A DNA stretch of 64,000 nt, taken from Phallus indusiatus (lineage: Eukaryota; Basidiomycota; Agaricomycetes; Phallales; Phallaceae). Position numbers and translations under genes: made by a program. The stretch lies in NCBI GenBank assembly GCA_027605045.1, contig JAQFWX010000018.1, positions 186,001 to 250,000 of the forward strand. The letters run 5' to 3'. Below are positions 36,290-47,959 of this stretch, one piece after another (the first letter of the stretch is position 1; every line of letters begins with the position of its first letter). Below the pieces are notes generated by a model. It was not told the origin of the DNA, did not search any database, and saw nothing but the letters and a program-made list of their open reading frames with translations.

Positions 36290-37590
36290 TTCTGCAACAG
36301 GTAAACTCATCTCATAATAACTGTCATTAACGTCTTCCATAACTGAATTTACCGGAAAAAATCAGATTCGCACCGTCCCTTTGACATCAGGGGCATAGCA
36401 GTATCAATCTTGTTCGTGTTTGTTTCCTGTAATTTCTTGATTTAGCCCATTAGGGACTACTCCTCATAAGGGGTTGTATTCGAAGACGAGACGGTTAAAA
36501 TTTGTACAGGATTTCGAGTTTGATGTAATGGACGAAGACAACTTGACCCCTTCCGTCGTGCGTAATGCACATAATCTTCTCGCGCTATTTTAAATTATCT
36601 CAGTGCGAGTATTCTTCGGCCTAATTTTACATGGACCTGACTTCGACATGCGAAATTTGGGCGGGATGCGCTGCTTCTTTGGAAGTTGTGAAGTGAAAAT
36701 AATATAAACATATAAGGCCATAATTTCGAAAGACTCCCACAAAGAGCTAGACCTCTAATGCAAGATCGTGCCGGGAAAAAGCGAATCTTTTGAGATCACA
36801 TACAACATGACGGTCCTGAGCTTCCGATTTTTAACATGGTACGTCAGCTCCAATCGATGTACAGTATACAGTGCTGAGAAAAAGAAGGCTAAAAGAATTT
36901 TATATATGTGAAATTATTTTTGTTTCAAGATAAAACAACATCACACAACATACATATGTGGATGCAATTGTTAAGGTCTTACAATAAATTGCCAGGAACA
37001 TTTCTGGAACTTATATGATGAGAAAATAATTCAAAAATTGGATTTGTCACTGTCAAGGCTCTAGGTTCCCGAATCGTAAGGCATGATAGTATTATTTCCA
37101 AACGAACTTAACTCAAAATGGATTACGGGCATCCGAAAGCTGCCAAAACGCATGTCCTGTAACAGATCGTCAGCAGTGGAGGTACATATGTATAACCACG
37201 CTACAGCCCAGCTGCTTCTAGTCCCACTAATTCATGAAACTTCACTCCTCTCTATAGGTTCGTAAGACAGTGCTCCTTTCCTTCCCGGCTGTTTTGGGGC
37301 CTAAGGGGGCAAAAACATACTTAATAATTGGTCAACCATAAGCCGAAGTCAAGAGGGCGTTTAAAATTCTAGTGCTTCAGAATTGTGCCAGTAGGTTCAA
37401 AAAATGATGCGCCAATTCAGGAGGAGTTCCTTTAGATAAAATAATTGTTATCAAGCACAAAGTCCGATGGGCAAGTAAAATACTACATGGTTAATCTACT
37501 AGTGTCCTAGCCTTGCTAAATCAAGGTCAGAATACAGATATATGCCTATAAATTACAAACGGAGACAAAACATATCAAGGGAAAAAAAAA
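36290..37590. other. Intergenic region between kynureninase and the GST-like gene (convergent 3' ends)
   Basis: About 1.3 kb. No supportable gene, repeat or RNA was seen; A/T-rich 3' flanks only. Confidence 0.5.
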
Positions 37591-39412
37591 TCAAATAGCC
37601 AGTACAGTCACATTGTATTCTGGTCCAGAAGCACTGCTGTATATGGAATCCGAATGAAGAGACGAACGAACATCATCGCCACTCAGGGGAAAAGCGGAAA
37701 GTGTCTTAGGAATTGCCGGTAAAAAGGGAGGGTTCAGTGTACTACTTTGTACGTGAAGGGACTCGCCGCCGGAGCCGGCTCGTTGAGTATTTGGCCTACC
37801 TCGACCATATCCGTTCAGCGGCTTGGAGGAGCTTTGATCTTTGGGATCGTCGGCCTTGGCGGAGTCACTAGATTGTGTTTGTAACTTGGTCTTGGAACTT
37901 CTCTTCTTTACAAAGAGATTCGTGAATGAATGTGAGCGGTGGCGTTTTCCCTCCGCCGAAGAATCAATTGAATGCTTTCTGGAAACGTCCTCTGATTTGA
38001 AGCTCGAACAACTGGGCGTACGATGATGAGATTCCGATTCTTCCGACTCCATTCGCGACCCAGTTGAGCGGCGAGGAGGGGTAGCATTCGAAAATGGCGA
38101 GGGTTGACGTTTTTTCTTCAAGGTGTTCTTTGGAGAGGAGCCTGGCATAGAGGAGATTGACATAACCACGGTCTCAGATGTACTATGCATCGAAGGCGCA
38201 CGTAAAACGTCACTTTTACGGGGTTGGGTATCTTTCAATGAAAGATAAGCCACCCGTTCGGGCGTTTCATGGCGGCTCAAAGAAACCTTTTGCTGACGCT
38301 TCCCTCCCTGGATATACTTTTGAATGTTTGGTCGTATAGATATATGGCCACGCAATATGGCTAGAACTGGCCAGTCATTGAGGGCCGCAGGGAAAAATAG
38401 CTCGATTATGTCGAGGGCCCTGAAAAATTGAAATTGTCAGATATATTGAATTATTGGCTCGAGAGCTAAACATTAGTTCACTCGAAGACGCAGGCACCAG
38501 CAGCTGTGAGGGGTCGATTGGGATCAGCACCAAACTCGCTCCGAACACCATTGACTCCAATATGTCTCGATAAGTCCAACAAAAACGGAAGAATGTGAAG
38601 TTGCCGGAAACTAGCGCGTTCCTCGGAACAATCCCATGTCTGGGAAGTTAACATAATTAATGAAACGCTGTGGCAGCATTGTAGAATATGTATAATTTCT
38701 TACTTCAGAGTTTAAATAATTATGAAATTCTTGTAGAAAAGACATGGAAGCGTCACGTATCATATTGATTTTCGCTTCGGGATTATACTAGTTCAGCGAC
38801 GTCCGTCAAATTCGTGTCAGCCATCTAGTATTTACCTTTGAAAAGTATATCTTTTCCTGCATGAATATCAAAGGCGTCCTCTAAATACTCCATAATAGTG
38901 TATATTCCCGCTAAAACGACTGTTCCGATAGTAGTTTTGACAGTCAAGGTAGGCAAATCGTGAAATGGCTACAAATATATAAGTTTGAAATTGTTAAATC
39001 ACTCAGGAGCTTTGAAAAGTTTTAATTAGATACTTACTTGCCCATAGACGGGGCCATACGTGCCCTCCGCTTTCCGAATGTTCCACTGCGAGAGTGGCAA
39101 GCGTTCGCTACGGTAATTGATGTTTGCATCGACCAGCATCAAATTTATTGGCTCAGCCAGGCCTCGAACGTCAGGATATGTTAAAGAGAGTGAATCCATA
39201 GGCTTGCTTTGCTCAAGGTCGTTCAATGCGTCGGTTGGTAAGGAAGAGAATGAAATTTGAGGTGATATGATAGAAAATAAGTCATTTGATGGGGTGATTG
39301 TCTTTGTCGTTGCACGTTTCTCATCATTTCCATCAACACATAAACGAGTAACTAGTGACGCGTGCGAATGATGTGGTAAGCCAGGGCAACTTATCCACTC
39401 AACTTGACTCAT
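37591..39412 (-). CDS. Glutathione S-transferase-fold protein with long Ser-rich C-terminal tail
   Basis: Exons 39412-39038, 38968-38836, 38774-38704, 38639-38482, 38419-37591 (521 aa, in frame). After an N-terminal extension of about 75 residues comes a GST N-domain (LTYPDVRGLAEPINLMLVDA, NYRSERLPLSQW, YGPVYGQPFHDLPTL) and a helical GST C-domain (ILPFLLDLSRHIGVNG, LTAAGACVFEALDIIELFFP, then HISIRPNIQKYI). From about residue 290 the protein is disordered, Ser/Lys/Arg-rich (SPKNTLKKKRQPSP, RHRSHSFTNLFVKKRSS). That tail is unusual for a GST and looks phosphorylatable or nuclear-targeted. Enzymatic activity is not proven by the sequence: the catalytic Tyr/Ser/Cys is not obvious. Confidence 0.75.
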
Positions 39413-39469
39413 GAAGATAAAGGATCTCGTTGCAAAGGTACAAAGTCATAAAATGATATATTTTCCTGG

Positions 39470-42400
39470 TCATTCCTGTGGTTTGTTAAAAACACCTTTT
39501 CCAAAGCCAGCGGCAACAGCGCTGAAACCTCCGTCCGCAACGTCTCCAAGGAAGATCTCATGCTACGAAAGCAGCTCAGATGATGGAAATTACCCTAACG
39601 GAAAATTTGTCATGATAAACTAACCTGATCAATCCACCTTTCGTTATCCCTACGAATTTCTCGAATCACCCCGTGGGACCGCGCACATTCAGGGCATTCA
39701 GCTTCTTGTTCGGACAAGCATCTGAGTCAAAACACAAAATTCGTTGTTAGAAAGATGCAAGTCACCAGTACAACACGGCATAGGCTTACCGCTGATGGTA
39801 GCTATGTTTGCACATGAAATGGATAGCGGGGAGGTCCAATGGTGATCCACAAGCCGTGCAGCGCGTGGCTTGGAAAGCACGAGGATTATCTGTATCAGTC
39901 AACTCTGTGATTTCCTGCAGTTTGACTTCCGTTTCCGAGCGGTAGGACTCAATCAAAATTCGATCCTAAACAGTAATATATATGTATCTCATGTCAGCAT
40001 GGAACTCAGACTAAATGAAAGCACTCTTACGGCTTGGATTTCCTCTCGAGATTCTTGAATCCTTGACATTAGCCATTGTTTCACTAATCCGACAGTAGTA
40101 ACCTCATTTCGACTCAATACCTGGATAATGCCAAGTGGAGGCATTATTCTTTCGTTGTGAATATGATCCAAAACGTCTGTCAAATCAGTCATGTGCCGGT
40201 TGAGTAGCCGTTCGCTTGAGGTTAAGAATCGGAGAACCAGAGGATACAGATGTGGGTGTGAAGGTCCGTATATCTTGAGATGATGAAGGACCTGAGAAGA
40301 AGCTTCTGAATCGCTGTCTTCTTTTTCCAATTGCATCCAAAATCTCATAATATCTTCATACATGCCCATTTTTTCCCAAAGAAGTACAAGCCCGGGTGTG
40401 AACTGGCGTGTAGAGCAGACTATCAGTGCGTGTATACGGTCATAGGGCAGACCCGAATTTCGCAATAGCTTGACGATTTTTTCTTGAAGAGGTTTAGCAT
40501 CTTCTCGGGGGGAATCGGAGAACAAAGTCAGATAGAGCTCGAGGAGCGTGTTCCAGACAGCCGCTTGTTCGGTCAGATCTTCACTACTTTCGTCGATCAC
40601 GTCGTTATTGGCTGTCATATCGATGCTCTGACCCCATCGTTTTAAGGCAATGCTTTCCAAAAATCGAATGAAATAGGTAATGTGATCGACGAAATGGGAA
40701 AAGTACAAGCGAGGAGAAGGTAATTTAGGAGGAATATGGGTGTTTGCCACGGATTGCTGAGGGGAGTCGGCGCGGGACGGTTCGCGCAAGGCTACGGAAG
40801 GTTCTCTCCGGGGTGTGGCGTTTTCTTTGAAGGCTTGAGGTTCCCTTATTGTGGGTGCGGGAGAAGGCCGGTCTCCATTAGTTGCAATGCTATTCCGACC
40901 TAGGGCCAAGTAAGAGAGATAGGAAGGCCCTACTGCCGTTTTAGTGATAGGTGTCGTCATTGAACCATTTTCGATTTCGAATGTCCCAACACAAATGTTG
41001 ATCAAAAGAGTAGTGGTTTCATCTGGTAAGTGCTCAAGTAAAGCCCGTCCATATCTAATCAAAATATTTTGGGCCTAGACAATGGAAGTTAGGCGTACGT
41101 GAGAATATCTTTATTTGTTTATTCTTGCTCACCACAATCGGACCAAGTTTTTGGACATATGTCAAGGCATCAGCATAATTTTCCGTGTCTTCTATTTGGA
41201 TCCGGAGATAATCCTCATGTCGGTCATATTTTTTGGCGAGATAGGATGCGTGATCAAAATACCCAGCTTGTCGACATACTCGAATTGCAGTTTGGAGATC
41301 GAAGGGCAGTTCGTCTGGATTTCCTGAGACGGTACGGTGGGATTCTGTTTTAATGAAATTATCTAGTCGTGTAACGTCCTTTAACTTGGTGTATGTGTTC
41401 AAAAGAAGAGTAGTATGATCAGAATTAGCTAAACCCAATGCGTGCAATTCTTGAAGGTAAGTTGTTAAGTTATGGATTCGTTGAGCGTCGAGGAACTGAA
41501 ATCATCAATTTTGGTCAGTGACAACCAACATGAGACCTTACTTTGCGTATGACATAACTTGGCTGTAAATACCCGATAGTTTGAATGAATTGCTGCATGG
41601 CGTTATCGAAATCGCCTTTTGAATAAAGATGGTCTCCATATCTTCTATAAATATCGGCGACGGAAGCCGCATCCAGATTTCGCGTCCTTGCTACATTGAT
41701 TGCAACGACGTAGAAAGATCGCTGAAATAAGATTTCCAACTCTGCCGATGTCTGTTTTTCCTGAAGACCGAAAAGCTACAAGGAGACTCAGTGAAGCTAG
41801 AAGAGCTAGGTATTACCCCACTTGCCTTTCCATCAGTCGTCAAAACAAATATTTGTTCCCACTGACAGAATATATCTCTGACACCTTCATCAAAGGTTCC
41901 CACATACGCAATGAATTTGTTTTCCACGTCAAAGACGGTTACCCGTGCAATGTCGCCCGTAGTCGAAGTACGCGCTGCAATGTTTCGAACTGTAGCAGAG
42001 GGATGAGTCGCAGAGACTGACATTGGAGGAGAAACGATGACCAAGTAGTTCAAGTGGGAACGGACGAATGATTTATGACCTTTCAAAGGTTCAGATTATC
42101 TTGGACCTCGTTCTGACAAAAGAGAGATACCACACATACCTTCATAGGCGATACATGTACCCCGACCTTCAGTACCACAAAGGTATATCGCTTCGTCTCT
42201 GGCTATTATCATTTCCTTTTGATGCCAGTCCATAGTTGCGCAACCAAGATCACAGCCTACTTCATCAACGACAGTCGCATTCGAAGCTTTAGAAGAGGAT
42301 ACATAGACAAGGGTACGAGAAAGGGTGACAATGAATAGGCTGATAGGGGATCCTTCGTCTGAGTTTTCCCGAAACCCCAAGCCAGTTATTGGATCGGACG

Positions 42401-43178
42401 GAGACTCGTGTATTACACGGGATTTGGGAAACGAAGTCAGAGATGTACTTGATTGGAGAGACGAGGCCACATGTCTATACAGAAGAACTGTTCCGTCCGT
42501 CAAACCTATTGCCAGGTGGGACAGGTTGCTTGACAAGGCGAGACTGGAAATCTGTAAATTGGAACTTTAAACAAAATTATAATGAAAGGGTTCAACGACG
42601 AACTGGGTGAGGTCGACTGCCATGTTGTACTTTGACTGAACGGAGTAAGGATGGTGCATTCGATTTTCTCTCCTTTGAATCAAGGTTCCATACTTTCAAC
42701 AAAGGCATTCGACTCGACTCTTCCTCCTAGTCAATTGAATCAGCTTGGACAAAGTGAAACCAACGTCAAGAATGGGCGTAGGCTGCTTACTCCCAAAGTA
42801 ATGAGAATGCCATGACGTGCAACCATGTGTGTTACGCGTCCATTGACGTGAGCTTGCCAGCTTCTAATGACATTGAAAGATTTGTTCAAGAGATGGACAT
42901 TGCCGTGAATATCAGCGAGCACGAGTCCAGCGGAGGAAGGAGCAAATGCAGTAATTTCCGCGGGCACCTAGAAGAATGTTTGGAATAATACGCAACTTCA
43001 AAAGAGATTCAAATACCTGAAACAGTTGAGGCGAGCTCGCCAAGTCGTTTGGATCTTTGACTTGCACTTTATCGAAGAAGGTGAACTGCCGCCACTTATT
43101 TCGACATTCAATTAGATAAAACGGAATGAATGTAGTCTAAGAAACGCCTACCGGTACTGGAGCTGCCTGAGCAGCCAT
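39470..43178 (-). CDS. VPS11: Vacuolar sorting protein Vps11 (HOPS/CORVET core subunit, RING-type)
   Basis: Core subunit of the tethering complexes for endosome-vacuole fusion. Exons: 43178-43152, 43094-43017, 42967-42791, 42726-42604, 42551-42140, 42079-41817, 41775-41542, 41495-41133, 41074-40031, 39965-39790, 39721-39625, 39562-39470 (1028 aa, in frame). The N-terminus has beta-propeller repeats (WRQFTFFDK, LVLADIHGNVHLL, HLAIGLTDGTVLLYR, SHLNYLVIVSPP). The middle is an alpha-solenoid/clathrin repeat (ADIYRRYGDHLYSKGDFDNAM, YLAKKYDRHEDYLRIQI). The C-terminus carries a RING-H2-like zinc site (CTACGSPLDLPAIHFMC KHSYHQRCL, then CPECARSHG). It is divergent from PDA1 with 160 bp between starts. 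Confidence 0.94.
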
Positions 43179-43338
43179 AATTCGCTCAAGCGGTCCTAAA
43201 TTTGATCAGTTGGGGACGAAAGACTGGTTAGGTACATGACATACTTGGGCGACTGTTGGGGAGACACCCGAACGGGTCTTACGAAATAGTCGCCAAACGG
43301 CTGGGCCCAAATTTCCAGCTTTCACTTTTTCCAACCCC

Positions 43339-44999
43339 ATGGCCTCGCTGGCTCGTATTACTCGTTCCAAGCTCATTGCTCCCCGAGCTGTAAGTGCAAT
43401 ATCTTGAGAATAAATCACTGCTATTGACATCCAAACTTTGTTTTTTTCGCTTCATAGTTTCTGGCAACTCGACGGATACAAACGTCTGCAGATACCACCA
43501 AACTTACTTCAGCTTCAGGCGACTCTGAGGTGCTAAAAGTAACACTTCATGAAGATTCTTTCCAGTCATACAGATGCGACCCTCCCAGTCTGGACGTTGA
43601 AGTGACGAAAGAAAATCTTATCCAATGGTACAGGGAGATGAACCTCATGAGGCGTATGGAAATGGCGGCAGACACTTTATACAAGGCCAAACTTATCCGC
43701 GGTTTTTGTCATCTTGCTATTGGTCAAGTAGGTGTTGAACGTCTATAAACTTCGATTAACTCATTGCGCCGTCAGGAAGCTGTCTCGGTAGGCTTAGAAT
43801 CTGCCATAAAAGCGGACGATCGCGTCATAACTGCGTATCGTTGTCATCCATTTGCCGTGTTGCGTGGAGGAAACATTAAGGGCGTGCTTGCTGAGCTTTT
43901 GGGTAGTCTTTCATTTTTCAGCTCGCTCATTTGTGTTTCTCATATATGTATACTTGGTTATTGATTAGGCCGCCAGGCGGGTATGTCACACGGTAAAGGT
44001 GGCTCGATGCACATTTTTACCCCGTCATTTTTCGGTGGGAATGGTATCGTCGGCGCCCAAGTTCCTGTCGGCGCTGGTTTAGCTTTTGCCCAAAAATATC
44101 TTGGCCAAAATGATGTTGCTACCTTTACCCTGTATGGTGACGGTGCCAGTAATCAAGGACAAGTCTTTGAGGCTTTCAACATGGTATTTCTTTATGGTCG
44201 GTGTGCGTTCAACGGTTACTGAACTTTTTGACAAGGCGAAATTGTGGAACTTACCTTGCGTATTCGTTTGCGAAAATAACAAATACGGAATGGGTACATC
44301 CGCCGAAAGAAGCTCCTCAAATACCAAATACTTTACCCGTGGTGATTTGATACCCGGTATTCAAGTAAGCTATCGGCCTTGAACATCCACAAGACGTATT
44401 CTTACCTAGCGCTAGGCTAACGGGATGGATATTATTGCTTCACATAAAGCCGTCAAGTTCACAAGAGAATGGGTGACAAGCGGGAAAGGACCTATCCTCC
44501 TCGAATTCGTAACTTATCGTTACGGTGGTCATTCGTAAGCTGGAGTTATGTGCTCGGGAAAGTATTCGTTTCATGGTGTGTTCTGTAGGATGTCGGATCC
44601 TGGCACAACGTATAGGACCCGTGAAGAGATTCAGAGAATGCGAAGCACACAAGATCCCATCCGTGGTCTTGCTCAGTACATACAGGACTGGGGTGTTGCC
44701 TCTGAGGAGGATCTCAAGGTATTGAACAATTTACTCTGATTTGAAGGGCTGCGAGACTAAGGAAGTGCCATAGACTATTGAAAAAGAGGCAAGGGCTGAA
44801 GTTGACCAAGCTGTAGAGGAATCAAAGGCATCCCCTTTGCCCGAGCCTCGAGATTTATGGAGTGACATTTACCAAAAGGGTTTCGAGCCACCCTTCATGC
44901 GTGGAAGAGAACGGGAAGAGGTAAGTTCAATTACTTGGGCAAAGTTGACATTATTAACTTGAATGGAACTTTAACTATTATTAGGTTCATTATTATTAA
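43339..44999 (+). CDS. PDA1: Pyruvate dehydrogenase E1 component, alpha subunit (mitochondrial)
   Basis: Thiamine-diphosphate-dependent decarboxylase subunit. Exons 43339-43389, 43458-43727, 43776-43902, 43969-44183, 44236-44364, 44416-44534, 44589-44718, 44774-44920, 44985-44999 (400 aa, in frame). An Arg/Ser-rich mitochondrial presequence ([23 protein letters not shown]) is followed by [35 protein letters not shown], the ThDP motif [23 protein letters not shown] (GDG...NN-type, written here in two exons), [13 protein letters not shown], and the phosphorylation loop [16 protein letters not shown], where the Ser are targets of pyruvate dehydrogenase kinase. The last exon codes only for VHYY and stop. 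Confidence 0.95.
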
Positions 45000-45236
45000 T
45001 GATACATGTTGTTCGTCTGGTAGAGTCATACAATAGATTTTGCACATTTTAATAAACGATGGTGCGATTACTCTTTGTCAGGCTGTGCAGTCTGCAGTGT
45101 GTGGTGTGCATTGCTCGGGGCCGAAGTTTTTCCGCCAGTGTTGTCACGACAGCGTTACGTCACGCCTGGTTTTTAAGCAAAGCCCTAACAAGCAATTTAC
45201 TTATAACACTTGCACTATTCTACGCACACTTTGTAT

Positions 45237-46329
45237 ATGTCCTCTAGAGTTCCCCGCTACTCCTCGTCATTTCTTCAGTCTATAAGTAAATCATGTCTCA
45301 ATTCTAATGTCCACGCTGCCTCTGGAACGGCATTCAAATGCCATTTCGCATCCTCTTCAAAGAACACACTCGATAACCTGAAATCTCCATCCGAACCCGT
45401 CCTACTTGTCTTTGACGCACCTTCTCAACCCAGCGAACACTTGACTCGTCGTTCAGCACGTTCTCCCCACTCCTTATCCGACTATTTCTCCGCTCGCAGG
45501 CGTTTATCTACCCGCCAAGCTTCTTCCTCTACTTCGACTACTGCGCTCGAGAATAGTGCATCTTCCAGGAATGACGGTTCCAGTGATACGCTTCCATACT
45601 CCACCAACGTACATTCAGAAACCTTCGATAGCCCTTCTAAGCCTCAGGCATACTATACCCGTCCTCAACGGAAAGCTGATACGGTATTGGAATTGCCCCG
45701 AGTTCAGGTATCGTACCGCAAATCCTCCATTGTCATTTATTTTCTTATAATTCGACATTACTTCTAGTCCCGCTATGTCCTAATCGCCGTACTTACTGTA
45801 CTGGGTCTTTCAGCGTGGGGTGGATTCGTTTTGTACGCAACCAACATGGAACGCGTCTCAAGTTCCATAATGCGACAATTATATTCCGAATTGAGAAAGA
45901 TGGAGCCCGTAGCTGCCGTTCTAGGTGAAGGAATTCAGTTAGAACCTAAATGGTGGCTAGGTGGAGAGCCTTGGATAGAAGGCATGGTGAGTGCATTTAG
46001 ATCTACTTTTTTCAGGCTATCTCATTTCGTTCTTTAGATCAATACGTTACAGGGCAAAGTAGATTTGCGTTTTCGAATTACAGGATCGCAAGGTAACTAG
46101 CAGAGTTTTAATCCTAATAATGTTTCTTAACACAGTTTTATTTCTTCAGGGTCCGGAACCGTTTATTTCACTAGCATCCGAAAAGAGAAGGGAATGCCGT
46201 TTACCATCCGTGAGTTCCATCAAACAAAATCGTTCTAATTTGACAAACTTACTAATACTGCCAACAGTACGATTCAAACTCATATGTGACAACGGACAAA
46301 TTCTCAAGCTAAACGATCTACCTCAATAA
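45237..46329 (+). CDS. Mitochondrial inner-membrane protein with Coa1 (DUF1783-like) domain
   Basis: Exons 45237-45707, 45768-45986, 46038-46092, 46150-46209, 46268-46329 (288 aa, in frame). The N-terminus is basic, Ser/Arg-rich and lacks acidic residues at first, as in mitochondrial presequences. One transmembrane helix (YVLIAVLTVLGLSAWGGFVLYA) is followed by a compact soluble domain: RQLYSELRKMEPVAAVLGEGIQ, WWLGGEPWIEGMINTLQGKVDLRFRITGSQGSGTVYFTSIRKEKG, ending LRFKLICDNGQILKL. This order (VDL-x-F, G-S-x-G-x-G-T-V-Y-F) is typical of the Coa1 family of cytochrome c oxidase assembly factors. A Tim21-like protein was considered but fits less well. Confidence 0.75.
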
Positions 46330-46531
46330 AACTAGTTTATGTATATGCATCACTTATTCCTCATCCTCGTAGCATAGAATTCCCCTTAGCTCTCGCTTAT
46401 ATAGAGTGGTGATAAACACTATTATAATACAGCTGTGAAATTCATAATTTGTTTTTGTTAATTACGCAACTGCGACAAAAGACATCTCCCCTGAAACCAT
46501 GTAACTGTTGACACTTGCCATAATGGCGAAA

Positions 46532-47827
46532 CTAAAGCAGAGTACTAACTTGTTCTTCCATTCGCCAAGCCTCCCCGCCCAGAAGTGCCAACACCCCCCG
46601 GCCCGCTACCTCGTCTTGCGCCCTTCTCCCAGTCCAACTAGGCTGCGCAGGTGGCATAGCTTCGCCAAACGTCATCAAATTTCTTTGAGCTTCTTCTTCC
46701 CTTCTGCTGCGACCATAACCGCCACGACCTCTTCCACCACGGCCCCCACCACGCCCTTGACCACCAGCCCCACCACCTCTCGCGGGCAAAGAATTCGGTG
46801 TGAGAGCATCGAAAAACGATTTTGATGGATTATATGCCGGTTCCTTGGTCTTTTTTTCCTTGTCTTTTTTATCGCCAGTATTAGAAGGATTCGTGTCCGC
46901 ATCTGATTCACTATCCGAGTCACTCTCTTCTACTAGCGTCGCTTTGTTAAACTTGGCATTAGAAGTCTCGAAATCAAAGTCTGTGGTGAAAGCCTGCAGG
47001 TTTCCAGGTTGAGTGTCACCCCCGCGTTTTCCATTGCGGGCTGCTTCCACGCGGAGATCGCCCATCGCACGTTCGACACTTTGGAGGGCCGTGCGAATGG
47101 TATTCGTATTACTCTGACGACCATTAGTCTCTCGGCGTTTATGTGACTGAGGTGGTTGAGTGGCTTGTGCAGACGGGTGAGCAGGTGCTGTGACAGGAGC
47201 CGGTATAGGTGCGGCAGGTGGAACAGCAGAGGGTACTGCAGACTGAACTGGAATAGGGGCAGGAACTGGACCAGGGGCCGATGGAACGTTAAGAGCAGGG
47301 TTGGCACCAAAAGCATAAGATTCGTAGCCTTGGGGAGGACCGGATCCTTGCGACACCTAAGGTAAAACAATGAACAAAACTTGAGTTACTACCAAAAGAC
47401 ATGTCAAGCACAGGATGCCACTCGACTTACTCCAATAATAGCGGGATCGTTTTGTACATTATTAACTGGGGGTGGTTGTACTGTATTAGTTTCAACACTG
47501 ATATCTTTTACTTCAGGGGCTCGGAAAAGAATGAAGTCGTATGGATAGGGATGTGCAGGTATATATTCCGTGACAGGTCGACGGTTTTCAGTTCCCATAG
47601 AAAAGACTGGATAGTGCAAGACTTAGCGAAAGTCGGAAAGCTTCCTTCAAATCACGAACCATTAGAAAGCTGGATAGTTTGTTGCACAGGGTCAACATTG
47701 TGCAGGATACCACGGTAGCGTATGTCTGACTGAGAGATTAGAGAAATGGATTTTCTAGAAATCGATACAGATGAGCAGCCTCAATCAAAGCCTTGAACAT
47801 CGAAACAAACCCAATATAACTGGCCAT
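46532..47827 (-). CDS. SCD6: LSM14/Scd6-type RNA-binding protein (LSm, FDF, RGG)
   Basis: mRNP component that represses translation and promotes decapping and P-body assembly. Exons 47827-47811, 47754-47660, 47621-47431, 47356-46532 (375 aa). The LSm14 domain begins MASYIGKSISLIS, then SDIRYRGILHNVDP and FSMGTENRR. A Pro/Ala-rich linker follows. The FDF motif is around TTDFDFETSNAKFNK, and there is a glycine/arginine-rich RGG segment (GGGRGGRGRGGYGRSRREEE). A last short exon is possible: the GTTAGT at 46543 on the minus strand could be a donor (acceptor near 46498), replacing the final VSTLL by a different short tail; I cannot choose between them. Confidence 0.88.
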
Positions 47828-47959
47828 TAGCACTCGTTGTTAGAGAAGAGTAACGAGGAGAGGTTTCGGAGTTTGAAATTCGCTTTTGCACGCGGTAAAG
47901 AAGACTCAAAACTGAAACTAACGACAAGCTGAAACTGATGGCAACGAATGCATGTTTCG

